From NCBI RefSeq assembly GCF_014649115.1, contig NZ_BMSK01000009.1, positions 288,268 to 352,267 of the forward strand: DNA of 64,000 nucleotides, given 5' to 3'. Of this stretch, positions 7,128 through 15,910 are shown in pieces. This stretch comes from Streptomyces eurythermus. Lineage in GTDB: Bacteria; Actinomycetota; Actinomycetes; Streptomycetales; Streptomycetaceae. A program made the translations under genes and the position numbers. Each line of letters opens with the position of its first letter. Within the stretch, counting starts at the first letter, position 1. A model generated the notes under the pieces. It did no database searches and had not been told where the DNA came from. It was given only the letters and a program-made list of their open reading frames with translations.

Positions 7128-8945
7128 TCAGTTCCCGGAGGAGCCGCCCAGGTCGTCGATCCAGCCGCCCACCTTGCCGACCCAGTCGCTCAGCTGGTCC
7201 CAGTAGCCCTTGCCGGTGCCGATCCAGTCCTGCAGCGGGGTCAGCTCCCAGATCAGCCAGCTGACGACGATCAGGATGACGATCGTGAACAGACAGCCCT
7301 TCAGGCAGCCGAGCCCGGGGATCTTCATCGGGTTGGCGCCGCGCTGCCGCGGCGCCCGGGGCTCGCGCGCGGGGCGCTGCGGCTCGGGCGGGGCGGGCGG
7401 CGCGTACCGCTGCGGCTGCTGGGGCTGCGACGGCTGGGGCGTGGAGTACCGGGGCTGCTGGGGCGGGTAGCCGGGGCCCGGTGCCTGCTGCGGGCGCTGC
7501 CGGCCGCGCGGCTGGGGCTGCTGCGGGCGGGGCTGGGGTGCCGGGCGCGGCTGCTGCTGGGGCCGGGGGGCGACCTGCCGCTGGGGGCGGCGGCGCAGCG
7601 GGTCCTCGTCCGGGTCCAGGTACTGGATCTGCGTCTGCTCGTTGCGGTCGCGGGCGGCGCGCAGCTGGTTCTGCCAGGGGTGCGGCTGCTCGGGCTGCTG
7701 CCCCTGCGGGCCGTACTGCCCCTGCTGCCCCTGCTGGTTCGGCGGGACCGGCGGCAGGACGGCCGTGGGATCGGCGGCGCCCGTGTTCGGCAGCACGGCG
7801 GTGGGGTCGGCGGCGCCGGCCGGGCCGTCGGTGTGCGGCAGCACGCTGGTCGCGGCGTTCGGGTCGTACGCCCCCGCCGGCGCGTTCGCCGGCAGCACCT
7901 GGGTGGGGTCGGCGGCGCCGGGCGCGTCCGGGACGGCGGTCGGGGCCGGGTCGGGGGCGAGGAGCGCGCCGACACCGTCGGCGGCGGCGATCCGCGCGGC
8001 GGTCGCGTGCACGCCGACGCCCTCGGCGACGACCCGCAGGGCCCGCGCGAGGTTCTCGGCGCTGGGCCGCTCGTCCGGGTTCTTGCGCAGGCAGCGCTCG
8101 ATGACCGTCCACAGCGGGTCCGGGACGGTGGAGGGGCGGCGCGGCTCGGCGCTCAGGTGCTGGTGCAGCACCTCCAGGGCGGTGGACCCGGCGAACGGCG
8201 GACGGCCGGTGACCAGCTCGTACAGCAGGATGCCGGCGCCGTAGACGTCCACGGCGGAGGTCTGCGGGCGGCCCTCGGCGGACTCCGGGGCGACGTAGGC
8301 GGGGGTGCCGACGAACTCGTGGGTACGGGTCAGGCCCGGGGAGTCGGCGAGGCGGGCGATGCCGAAGTCGGTCAGCATCGGGTGCATCTCGCCGCCCTGC
8401 TGCATGAGCAGCACGTTGGCGGGCTTCAGGTCGCGGTGGACGACGCCGTCGGCGTGGCTCGCGGCGAGGGCGTCGGCGATCTGCGCGGTCAGCAGGGCCG
8501 CGCCGACCGGGGTGAGGGGGCCGTTCTCGCGCAGGTAGCGGTGCAGGTCCGGGCCGTCGACCAGGTCCATGACCAGGGCCAGCAGATCGCCCTCCACGAC
8601 CAGGTCCCGGACCCGGACGATGTTCGGGTGGGTGAGCCGGAGCAGCACGGAGCGCTCCCGCAGGAAGCGCATCACGATGTCCGGGTCGCTCGCCAGCTCC
8701 TCCTTCAGGACCTTGATCGCGACCGTTTCCCCCGGCTGTCCGGGCACGGCGGCCTCGGCGCCCGCCGTCTCGCGCTGGCGGGCACGCCAGACAGTGCCTG
8801 TGGCGCCGCGTCCGAGCGGCTCCTCAAGCAGGTACTTGCTGCCGACTGGCCGCACGTCACGCGCTCCCTGCTGGTTGCTGTCGCTTGCTCCCGGTGCGTC
8901 CGGTCCCGGTGTCCCGGGGCCCGGTGTCCCGGTGTTCCGCCCCAC
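7128..8945 (-). CDS. pkaA: Membrane Ser/Thr protein kinase (PkaA-like)
   Basis: Hanks-type kinase of 605 residues. Kinase domain ~38-310 with GRGATGTV, VAIKVLKEE, VVHRDLKPAN, LTDFGIAR, activation threonines in LTRTHEFVGT, and APE. Residues ~330-540 form a long Pro/Gln-rich linker, followed by one membrane helix (~549-568) and a 37-residue external tail rich in Trp, Gly and Asp. The linker contains four spaced Thr-x-Val-Leu-Pro motifs with threonines at 348, 366, 382 and 394; phospho-Thr with Leu at +3 is a classic FHA ligand. The divergent neighbour encodes an FHA protein. The order with pkaB and prfB matches the Streptomyces pkaA locus. No PASTA repeats are present. Confidence 0.9.
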   Translation of the reverse strand: MGRNTGTPGPGTPGPDAPGASDSNQQGARDVRPVGSKYLLEEPLGRGATGTVWRARQRETAGAEAAVPGQPGETVAIKVLKEELASDPDIVMRFLRERSVLLRLTHPNIVRVRDLVVEGDLLALVMDLVDGPDLHRYLRENGPLTPVGAALLTAQIADALAASHADGVVHRDLKPANVLLMQQGGEMHPMLTDFGIARLADSPGLTRTHEFVGTPAYVAPESAEGRPQTSAVDVYGAGILLYELVTGRPPFAGSTALEVLHQHLSAEPRRPSTVPDPLWTVIERCLRKNPDERPSAENLARALRVVAEGVGVHATAARIAAADGVGALLAPDPAPTAVPDAPGAADPTQVLPANAPAGAYDPNAATSVLPHTDGPAGAADPTAVLPNTGAADPTAVLPPVPPNQQGQQGQYGPQGQQPEQPHPWQNQLRAARDRNEQTQIQYLDPDEDPLRRRPQRQVAPRPQQQPRPAPQPRPQQPQPRGRQRPQQAPGPGYPPQQPRYSTPQPSQPQQPQRYAPPAPPEPQRPAREPRAPRQRGANPMKIPGLGCLKGCLFTIVILIVVSWLIWELTPLQDWIGTGKGYWDQLSDWVGKVGGWIDDLGGSSGN

Positions 8946-9292
8946 TGTAGTGCCGTGCTACGGGGCACCACCCACGCGTTCCCGGGCATCCCCGGGGCGT
9001 TCGGAGCGGGTCCGACCGGAAGACGCCGGTCGCGGTCCTCCGGTTGCCCGGGACCGGACGTGACCGATCTCAACTGATCGCCGACGGGGTCCGGGTCCGG
9101 CACTTTTGGGGGCAGAGCCGACCAATCAAGATCACTTGCCATCGGGTTCCGGGCGCGTTGCCGACGGCAGGTGCGAGGATGCCTCCAGCAGTCCGCCGGG
9201 ACGGTTCCGGCGGCCGCTGGCCGACGTGCTCGTGTGGGGTGGGGGGAAGTCCGCGCCCGCGCAGACCCGCGCAGAAGGGACCGCTGACGCCG
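8946..9292. other. Divergent promoter region between pkaA and the FHA protein
   Basis: About 350 bases with no supported gene. It should carry promoters for both flanking genes. Short inverted repeats lie around 8946-8970 (gtag...ctac and gtgcc...ggcac), but nothing is strong enough to call. An agaaggga Shine-Dalgarno sequence ends the region just before 9293. Confidence 0.5.
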
Positions 9293-12200
9293 ATGCAGAT
9301 CCGGCTGACCGTCGTAGACCCGCTCGGTCCGCCCCCGCAGCGGGGCCACGCCGTGAGCCGCGACGTGCTGGTCACGGCGCCCGTGGGCACGGAGCTGGGC
9401 GCGGTGGCCTCGGCGCTGGCCGGGGCGGTCGCGGGCGAGGGGGGCGCGGGGCGGGAGGCCGGCGCGTCCGTGGTGCTGTACGCGGGCGCGGAGCGGCTCG
9501 ATCCGCGCCGGAGCACGCTCGGCGAGCCCCCGCTGGTCGACGGCGCCGTGCTGTCCCTGGGCGCGCCGGCGGCGCCCGAGCCGCATCCCGAGCTGGACGC
9601 CGCGCCGACGCAGCTGCACGTGGTGGCGGGGCCGGACGCGGGCGGGGTCCATCTGCTGCACGGCGGGCGGATCACCGTGGGCCGCTCCGCCGACGCGGAC
9701 GTGCCGCTGGACGATCCCGACGTCTCCCGGCTGCACTGCGCGGTCACCGTCGGCGCGGACGGCCGGGTCTCGGTCGTCGACCTCGGTTCCACGAACGGCA
9801 CGTCCCTGGACGGCACCCGGGTGACGGACCGTCCGGTCCGGGTTCCCGCCGGGGGCCTGCTGCGGATCGGGGAGTCGGCCCTGCGGGTGACCGCGTCGGG
9901 CGGTGCGGGGACACGCGTGCGGGCGGTGCCGGACGGGGAGGGCCGCGTACGGGTTGCCGTGGGCGGTGACGGGCCGGGGCCGGGAGCGGGGCCGACGTCG
10001 GCCACGGCTTCGGCTTCGGGCGTGGGTCCGGTCTCGGGCTGGGGTTCGGGACCGGTCTCCGGCCCGGGCACGGCCGGGCGCCCGGAGGCACCGGCGCAGG
10101 ACGGTATCGGCCGGCGTTCCTTCCCCTCCGGGGAGACGCATCACGCCTACGGCTCCTACACCCCCGTCGGCCGGGCTGCCGACGAGGCGGCCCGGGACCG
10201 CCGGCGCGGGCAGTCCCCGGTGGTGCCGGGGCAGGCCGGGGCGCCGAGCGTGGAGAGCAGGAGCGCGGGCCTCGGTGTGCCGGGCGCGGTGTCCGGCGGT
10301 GCCGCCACCCACGCGGGCCGCTTCGGGGTCGCCGGCGGGCCGGGCGGGACGTCCGGAGCGGCGTACGCCGGGGCGCCTGGAGGGGCGTACGCCGGGGCGC
10401 CCGGCGGCGAGGAGCCGCGCCCGGGCGGGCGCAAGAGCACCCCGGTCAGGGGCACGGACGTGCCGCCGGGTGGGTTCCCCAGCCCCGCCGGCGCGACGTA
10501 CACGCAGTACGGCGACCACCCCGGGCACGCCGACGCGCCGTACGGCGACCACCCCGGGCGGATCGACGTGCCCCAGGGAACCCACCCGGTGCCCGGCGAT
10601 GCCGGTGAAGGTGAATATGGCGCCCCCTCCCGCCCGGCCGCCGTCCCGCAAGGGGCCCGGCGGCGTGGGTTCGGGGCCTGGGCCCGCCGACTGACCGGTG
10701 GCCGTGGGGAGCAGGCGGGCGGTGCGGTGCCGTACGACGCCGTCCCCGGGCCCGCCGCCGACGGGGGCCCGGCCGCCGGTGCCGTACCGCGACCGGACAC
10801 CTGGCCGGACCCGGCCGCGCTGCTGCTGACGGCGCTCGGTCCGGGGCCCCGGCTGTGGGAGCGCGGGCCGGGCCACCCGGAGGCGCTGACCGTGCGGCTC
10901 GGCACGGCCGACCGGAGCGCGCCGGACGGCTCGGGGCTCCTGCCCGCCGTACCGGTGACCGCCGCGCTGCGCGAGGCCGGCGCGCTGGGCCTGGCCGGTC
11001 CGCGCCCCCGGCTGTCCGGGCTGGCCCGCGCGGTGCTGGCCCAGCTCGCCGCGCTGCACTCCCCCGACCTGCTGGAGATCGTGCTGATCAGCGCGGACCA
11101 CTCCCGGCCGGTGGCGGACCGTACGGAGGAGTGGGCCTGGCTGGGCTGGCTCCCGCACGTCCGGCCGGGCCGCGGCCAGGACTGCCGGCTGCTGCTGGCG
11201 TACGACCGGGAGCAGGCCGCGGCCCGCATCGAGGAACTGCTGCGCCGGGTGGAGGACCACGCCGGGACGCCGGGCGGACCGACGGGAACGGTGACCGGAA
11301 CCGCCGCGGCAATGGCCGTACCCGCCGGGACGATCGCCGGCCCGGCGGGGATATCCGCACCCGCGCAGGGCACGCCCGCCCGGATCTCCGGCCTCCCCGA
11401 CCCCGATCCCTTCGGCACCCCCGGTACCGCCGCCCCTCTCGCGGGCGGCGGCTCCCCGGGGCCGTTCACCGTCGTCGTCGTGGACGGGGACCCCGGCGGT
11501 TCCGCCCTGCGGGACGCCCTCGCCCGGCTGGCCGTGGCCGGGCCGCGGGCCGGGATCCACCTGTTGTGTCTCGCCGAGACCGAGCCCGCCTCGCCCGTCT
11601 CCCCCGTGGCGCGGACCTACGAGGCCGCCTGCGCGGTGACGCCCGCCTTCCGGCACTGCGGTGCCGTCGCGCTGCTCAGCGGGGACGTCGCCACCGCGCT
11701 GCAACTGCTGCGGGTCGGGCCGGGCGGCCCGGTCGGTCCGGGTACGCACGGCACCGTGGACGCCGTCTCCGCCGCCTGGGCGGACCGGTTCGCGCGGGCC
11801 CTGGCGCCGCTGCGCCCGGACGGCCCGGACGGCGAGCCGCACGCACGGGTGGCCGTGCCGCTGCCCCGGTCGGCCCGGCTGCTGGACGAGCTGGGACTGG
11901 CCCGCGCCACCCCGGCGTCGCTGATGGCGCGCTGGGCGGACGCGGCGGACGACACCGAGTCCCCGGGCGGCCGGGCCCGGGCCGTGCTCGGCGCCGGGCC
12001 GCGCGGCCCGGTCACCGTCGACCTGGTGGCGGACGGCCCGCATCTGCTCGTCGAGGGTCCGGCCGGCAGCGGCCGTACCGAGCTGCTGCGGACCGTGGTC
12101 GCCTCGCTGGCCGCCGCCGAGCGGCCGGACCGGCTGGCCGTGGCGCTGCTCGACGGCCGGGACGGCGTCGGCACGGGCGCCGGGCGGGGCGAGGGCCTGC

Positions 12201-13000
12201 GCGTGTGCACGGACATCCCGCATGTGACCACCCACCTGATCGCCAACGACCCGGTTCGGATGCGGGAGTTCGCGCAGTCGCTGAGCGCCGAGCTGAAGCG
12301 CCGGGCGGAGCTGCTGGGCCGGACGGACTTCGCCCGGTGGCACGCGGGGCGGGAGGTGTCCGGCCGGATGGTGGCCCAGCGGGGCTCCGCCGTGGGATCG
12401 GCCTCCGGTGACATAGAGGCGCCGCCCAGCTCCACGCTGCGGCTGCGGCCGGGCGCGGCGGCCCGGCAGCGCGCGGCTGCCGCGCCGCCGCTGCCCCGGC
12501 TGGTGGTGGTCGTGGACGACCTGGACGCCCTGGTCTCCCCGGCGCTCGGCTCGCCGGGCCGGCCCGCCGCGGGCTCGGTGATCAGGGCGCTGGAGGCGGT
12601 GGCCCGGGACGGCGACCGGCTCGGGGTGCACCTGGTCGCGGCGGCCGGGTCCGACGGCCGTACGGCCCAGTCCGAGCCGGCCCGCCGGGCGGCCCTGCGG
12701 GTCGTCCTGGACGCGCCGCAGCCGGGGCCGGACCAGCCGGCGCCGGGGCGGGGACGGCTGACGTACGCGGACGGGCCGGCCGTGGGCTTCCAGGGCGGCC
12801 GGGTGACCGGGCGCATCCCGCGCACCGCGACCCAGCGGCCCACGGTGGTCCCGCTGGACTGGGCGCGCGTGGGCGACCCGCCGGCCCGCCGGCCGGTGCG
12901 GGAGCTGGGCAACGGCCCGACCGACCTGGCCCTGCTGGCGAGCGCGGTGGAGCGAGCGGCCCGCGAGGTCGCGGCGACCGTGGTCCCGTCCCTGCTCTAG
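9293..13000 (+). CDS. Ubiquitin-like/FHA/FtsK-EccC-like ATPase-fold protein
   Basis: A 1235-residue protein. ATG 9293 was chosen for its agaaggga ribosome binding site. Residues ~1-92 resemble the ubiquitin-like domain of type VII secretion proteins (ends LVDGAVLSLG). Residues ~105-195 are a canonical FHA domain: GRS with Arg131, SRLH (145-148) and GSTNGT. A Pro/Gly-rich linker follows, then two FtsK/EccC-type regions. The first (~500-640) has the LARAVLAQLAALHSPD pattern; the second has a Walker A-like GPAGSGRT (922-929) in which the essential lysine is Arg928, and a Walker B-like VVVVDDLD (~1070). No membrane helix is evident, unlike EccC. No WXG100 genes lie nearby. It probably reads kinase output; secretion is not supported. 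Confidence 0.85.
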   Translation: MQIRLTVVDPLGPPPQRGHAVSRDVLVTAPVGTELGAVASALAGAVAGEGGAGREAGASVVLYAGAERLDPRRSTLGEPPLVDGAVLSLGAPAAPEPHPELDAAPTQLHVVAGPDAGGVHLLHGGRITVGRSADADVPLDDPDVSRLHCAVTVGADGRVSVVDLGSTNGTSLDGTRVTDRPVRVPAGGLLRIGESALRVTASGGAGTRVRAVPDGEGRVRVAVGGDGPGPGAGPTSATASASGVGPVSGWGSGPVSGPGTAGRPEAPAQDGIGRRSFPSGETHHAYGSYTPVGRAADEAARDRRRGQSPVVPGQAGAPSVESRSAGLGVPGAVSGGAATHAGRFGVAGGPGGTSGAAYAGAPGGAYAGAPGGEEPRPGGRKSTPVRGTDVPPGGFPSPAGATYTQYGDHPGHADAPYGDHPGRIDVPQGTHPVPGDAGEGEYGAPSRPAAVPQGARRRGFGAWARRLTGGRGEQAGGAVPYDAVPGPAADGGPAAGAVPRPDTWPDPAALLLTALGPGPRLWERGPGHPEALTVRLGTADRSAPDGSGLLPAVPVTAALREAGALGLAGPRPRLSGLARAVLAQLAALHSPDLLEIVLISADHSRPVADRTEEWAWLGWLPHVRPGRGQDCRLLLAYDREQAAARIEELLRRVEDHAGTPGGPTGTVTGTAAAMAVPAGTIAGPAGISAPAQGTPARISGLPDPDPFGTPGTAAPLAGGGSPGPFTVVVVDGDPGGSALRDALARLAVAGPRAGIHLLCLAETEPASPVSPVARTYEAACAVTPAFRHCGAVALLSGDVATALQLLRVGPGGPVGPGTHGTVDAVSAAWADRFARALAPLRPDGPDGEPHARVAVPLPRSARLLDELGLARATPASLMARWADAADDTESPGGRARAVLGAGPRGPVTVDLVADGPHLLVEGPAGSGRTELLRTVVASLAAAERPDRLAVALLDGRDGVGTGAGRGEGLRVCTDIPHVTTHLIANDPVRMREFAQSLSAELKRRAELLGRTDFARWHAGREVSGRMVAQRGSAVGSASGDIEAPPSSTLRLRPGAAARQRAAAAPPLPRLVVVVDDLDALVSPALGSPGRPAAGSVIRALEAVARDGDRLGVHLVAAAGSDGRTAQSEPARRAALRVVLDAPQPGPDQPAPGRGRLTYADGPAVGFQGGRVTGRIPRTATQRPTVVPLDWARVGDPPARRPVRELGNGPTDLALLASAVERAAREVAATVVPSLL

Positions 13001-13136
13001 GCCCTCCTTCCCCGCGAACTCCCCTGCATACGTGCCCGGTTACGAGCCGATCACGATCCGCCGGTGCGGCCCCCGGGTGCTCTTGCCCGGGTGGAGCGGC
13101 CCGGCGTACACCGGACCGCACGGGACAGAGTTCTTA

Positions 13137-13156
13137 CGTTCAACGCGCGTTCAACG
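13137..13156. promoter_or_regulatory. Candidate operator: two 9-bp direct repeats upstream of the ABC importer
   Basis: cgttcaacg occurs at 13137-13145 and 13148-13156, one helical turn (11 bp) apart; the junction forms the 10-bp palindrome aacgcgcgtt. It lies about 25 bases before the lipoprotein start, where a repressor would block transcription. A LacI- or ROK/GntR-type sugar regulator is plausible, but none is encoded next to it. Confidence 0.45.
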
Positions 13157-13179
13157 AAGAACGAACGAACGGGGAAGTG

Positions 13180-14559
13180 ATGCACAGCAAGAGCAGCACG
13201 TTCCGGCCCCATCGGGCCGTCACCGCGGTCGCCGCCCTGCTCGCGGGGGCCCTCGCGCTCTCCGCCTGCTCCAGCGGTGACGACGACAAGGAGGGCACCG
13301 GGGAGAAGCCCGGCGCGACCACGGGTTCCACCGTCACCCTGCCGAAGCTGGACGGCGCCAGGCTGGAGGTGGCCGCCGTCTGGACCGGTGGCGAGCAGGC
13401 CAACTTCAAGAAGGTCCTCGCCGAGTTCGAGAAGCGCACCGGCGCGTCGGTCACCTTCGTGCCCGCGCAGGACCCGATCATCAACTTCCTCGGTTCGAAG
13501 ATCGCGGGCGGCCAGCCGCCGGACGTCGCGCTGCTCCCGCAGCCCGGTGCCATCAAGCAGGCCGTGCAGAAAGGCTGGGCCAAGCCGCTCAAGGCGGAGG
13601 CCCTCAAGGAGCTGGCCGAGAACTACTCCCAGGGCTGGCAGGACATCGGCAAGGTCGACGGCAAGCAGTACGGCGCCTACTACAAGGCCGCCAACAAGTC
13701 GCTGATCTGGTACAACGCCCAGGTCTTCGAGAACGCGGGCGCGAAGGAGCCGAAGACCTGGCAGGAGCTGCTGACCGCCTCGCAGGCCGTGTACGACTCC
13801 GGGGTCACGCCGTTCTCGGTGGCCGGCGCGGACGGCTGGCCGCTGACCGACTGGTTCGAGAACATCTATCTGTCCCAGGCGGGCCCGGAGAAGTACGACC
13901 AGCTGGCCCAGCACAAGATCAAGTGGACCGATCCCTCGGTCAAGCGGGCGCTGACCACCCTCGCCGAGCTGTGGGGGAAGAAGGACTATCTCGCGGGCGG
14001 CCAGAAGGGCGCGCTGCAGACGGAGTTCCCGCAGTCGGTCACCCAGACCTTCACCGGCGGCGACCAGCCGAAGTCGGCCATGGTCTACGAGGGCGACTTC
14101 GTGCAGGTGAACATCGGCGAGACCAAGTCGAAGGTGGGCACGGACGCGAAGGTGTTCCCCTTCCCGGCGGTCGGCGACAGCGCGCCGGTGGTCTCCGGCG
14201 GTGACGCGGCGGTGATCCTGAAGGACTCCAAGGCGGCACAGGCCCTGGTCACCTTCCTCGCCTCCCCGGACGCGGCCGGCATCCAGGCCGGGCTGGGCGG
14301 TTACCTCTCCCCTAACAAGAACGTGCCCCTGACGGCGTACCCGAACGAGGTGCAGCGCAAGATCGCCAAGGCGCTGGTCGAGGCCGGTGACGACTTCCGC
14401 TTCGACATGTCCGACCAGGCCCCGCAGGCCTTCGGCGGCACGCCCGGCAAGGGCGAGTGGAAGGACCTCCAGGACTTCCTGAGGAACCCGAAGGACGTCG
14501 CGGGCGCCCAGGCGAAGCTGGAGCGGGACGCGGCGGCGGCGTACGGGAACGGGGGCTGA
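13180..14559 (+). CDS. Carbohydrate ABC transporter substrate-binding lipoprotein
   Basis: Extracellular binding protein of a CUT1-type sugar importer, 459 residues. The signal peptide ends in a lipobox, LSAC, with lipidated Cys30, followed by a polar SSGDDDK linker. The body has features of family-1 binding proteins (VTFVPAQDPI, GGQPPDVALLPQPG, WPLTDWFENIYL, AAGIQAGLGGYLSPN). The ATG at 13180 is preferred to the adjacent GTG at 13177 because the GGGG ribosome binding site is then at proper spacing. It is followed by two permease genes at 7 bases and with a 4-base overlap. No ATPase is encoded in the operon; in Streptomyces such importers commonly share the ATPase MsiK. Substrate unknown. Confidence 0.92.
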   Translation: MHSKSSTFRPHRAVTAVAALLAGALALSACSSGDDDKEGTGEKPGATTGSTVTLPKLDGARLEVAAVWTGGEQANFKKVLAEFEKRTGASVTFVPAQDPIINFLGSKIAGGQPPDVALLPQPGAIKQAVQKGWAKPLKAEALKELAENYSQGWQDIGKVDGKQYGAYYKAANKSLIWYNAQVFENAGAKEPKTWQELLTASQAVYDSGVTPFSVAGADGWPLTDWFENIYLSQAGPEKYDQLAQHKIKWTDPSVKRALTTLAELWGKKDYLAGGQKGALQTEFPQSVTQTFTGGDQPKSAMVYEGDFVQVNIGETKSKVGTDAKVFPFPAVGDSAPVVSGGDAAVILKDSKAAQALVTFLASPDAAGIQAGLGGYLSPNKNVPLTAYPNEVQRKIAKALVEAGDDFRFDMSDQAPQAFGGTPGKGEWKDLQDFLRNPKDVAGAQAKLERDAAAAYGNGG

Positions 14560-14566
14560 TCCGGCC

Positions 14567-15910
14567 ATGGCGTCGGCAGCGGCGGCCGGGGCCGCACCGG
14601 GCCCCGCCGCGCCCCGCGGTCGCAAGAGCGTGACCGGCACCCGCAAGACCGTGGCAGCGCTGTTCCTGCTGCCCGCGCTGGTGCTGCTCGGCGCGCTCGT
14701 GGTCTACCCGATCGGGTACTCGGTCGTCCGGAGTTTCTCGAACGCCTCCGGCGACGGCTTCGCCGGCTTCGACAACTACAAGACGCTGTTCACCGACGAC
14801 GGCATCCGGACCGCGCTGAAGAACAACGTCATCTGGGTGGTGTTCGCGCCGACGGTCGCCACCGCGCTCGGCCTGGTCTTCGCGGTGCTGACCGAACGGG
14901 TGCGCTGGGGAACGGCGTTCAAGCTGGTCGTCTTCATGCCGATGGCGATCTCGATGCTGGCGGCCGGGATCATCTTCCGGCTGGTGTACGACCAGGACCC
15001 GGACAAGGGGGTCGCCAACGCGGTCTGGACGGGCGTGCACGACACGTTCGCGCAGTCCTCGGCGTTCCCCAAGGCGCATCCGGGCCGCAAGTCGCCGCTC
15101 GTGGCGGACGGCGGGGGCTTCGTCACCAGGGACACCGTGCGCGCCGGCCGGCCGGTCGCCCTGCCGCTGGTGGGCGTGGCCCCCGACCAGCTCCCGGACG
15201 GTGTGCGACGGGCCGTCGCGGCGAAGCCGGAGCCGGGCAAGGTCACCGGCACCACCTGGCAGGACTTCACCCGCGGCAAGGGCGTCGGCAGGCTCGGCGC
15301 CCCGGACCCGTCCGAGGTGGGGTACGCCGGAATGCGCATCGAGGCGGTGAAGGACGGCGAGGTGGTGGCCTCCGCCGAGGCGTCCGGCGACGGCACGTTC
15401 ACCCTGCCCGCCGCCGCGGACGGGGCCCGGCTGCGGCTGCCGGCGGACAACTTCCGGGAGCCGTACAACGGCGTCTCCTGGCTCGGCCCGGCGCTGGTCA
15501 CCCCGGCGATCATCGGGGCGTACGTGTGGATGTGGGCGGGCTTCGCGATGGTGCTGATCGCGGCCGGGCTCGCGGGCGTGCCCCGGGAGCTGCTGGAGGC
15601 GGCCCGGGTGGACGGCGCCTCCGAGTGGCAGGTGTTCCGCAAGGTCACCGTGCCGCTGCTGGCGCCGGTGCTGGCGGTCGTCGTCGTCACGCTGATGATC
15701 AACGTGCTGAAGGTGTTCGACCTGGTGTTCATCATCGCGCCCGGCTCCTCCCAGGACGACGCGAACGTGCTGGCGCTGGAGCTGTACCGCAAGGGCTTCT
15801 CGGAGGGGCAGCCGGGCGTCGCGAGCGCGATCTCGGTGTTCCTGCTGCTGCTGGTGGTCCCGGTGATGCTGTTCAACATCCGTCGGCTCAGGCGGGAGGT
15901 GCGGCGATGA
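14567..15910 (+). CDS. Sugar ABC transporter permease with a large extracytoplasmic insertion
   Basis: MalF/UgpA-type inner-membrane permease, 447 residues where ~300 is usual. Helices are predicted at ~26-48, ~86-108 and ~117-137, then at ~305-330 onward. The ATPase-coupling EAA loop is clear: EAARVDGASEWQVFRKVTVP. The extra length is a ~160-residue block (~140-300) between helices three and four, facing outside. Its second half (GEVVASAEASGDGTFTLP, ARLRLPADNF) looks like a small beta-sandwich of carboxypeptidase-regulatory type. In Escherichia coli MalF the P2 domain that contacts the binding protein sits at the same place. It lies between the binding protein (7-base gap) and the second permease (ATGA overlap). 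Confidence 0.9.
   Translation: MASAAAAGAAPGPAAPRGRKSVTGTRKTVAALFLLPALVLLGALVVYPIGYSVVRSFSNASGDGFAGFDNYKTLFTDDGIRTALKNNVIWVVFAPTVATALGLVFAVLTERVRWGTAFKLVVFMPMAISMLAAGIIFRLVYDQDPDKGVANAVWTGVHDTFAQSSAFPKAHPGRKSPLVADGGGFVTRDTVRAGRPVALPLVGVAPDQLPDGVRRAVAAKPEPGKVTGTTWQDFTRGKGVGRLGAPDPSEVGYAGMRIEAVKDGEVVASAEASGDGTFTLPAAADGARLRLPADNFREPYNGVSWLGPALVTPAIIGAYVWMWAGFAMVLIAAGLAGVPRELLEAARVDGASEWQVFRKVTVPLLAPVLAVVVVTLMINVLKVFDLVFIIAPGSSQDDANVLALELYRKGFSEGQPGVASAISVFLLLLVVPVMLFNIRRLRREVRR

Noticed and set aside
9293..13000. Type VII secretion locus
   Set aside because: The EccC-like protein has no membrane helices, and no EsxA-like, EccB, EccD, EccE or mycosin genes are nearby.
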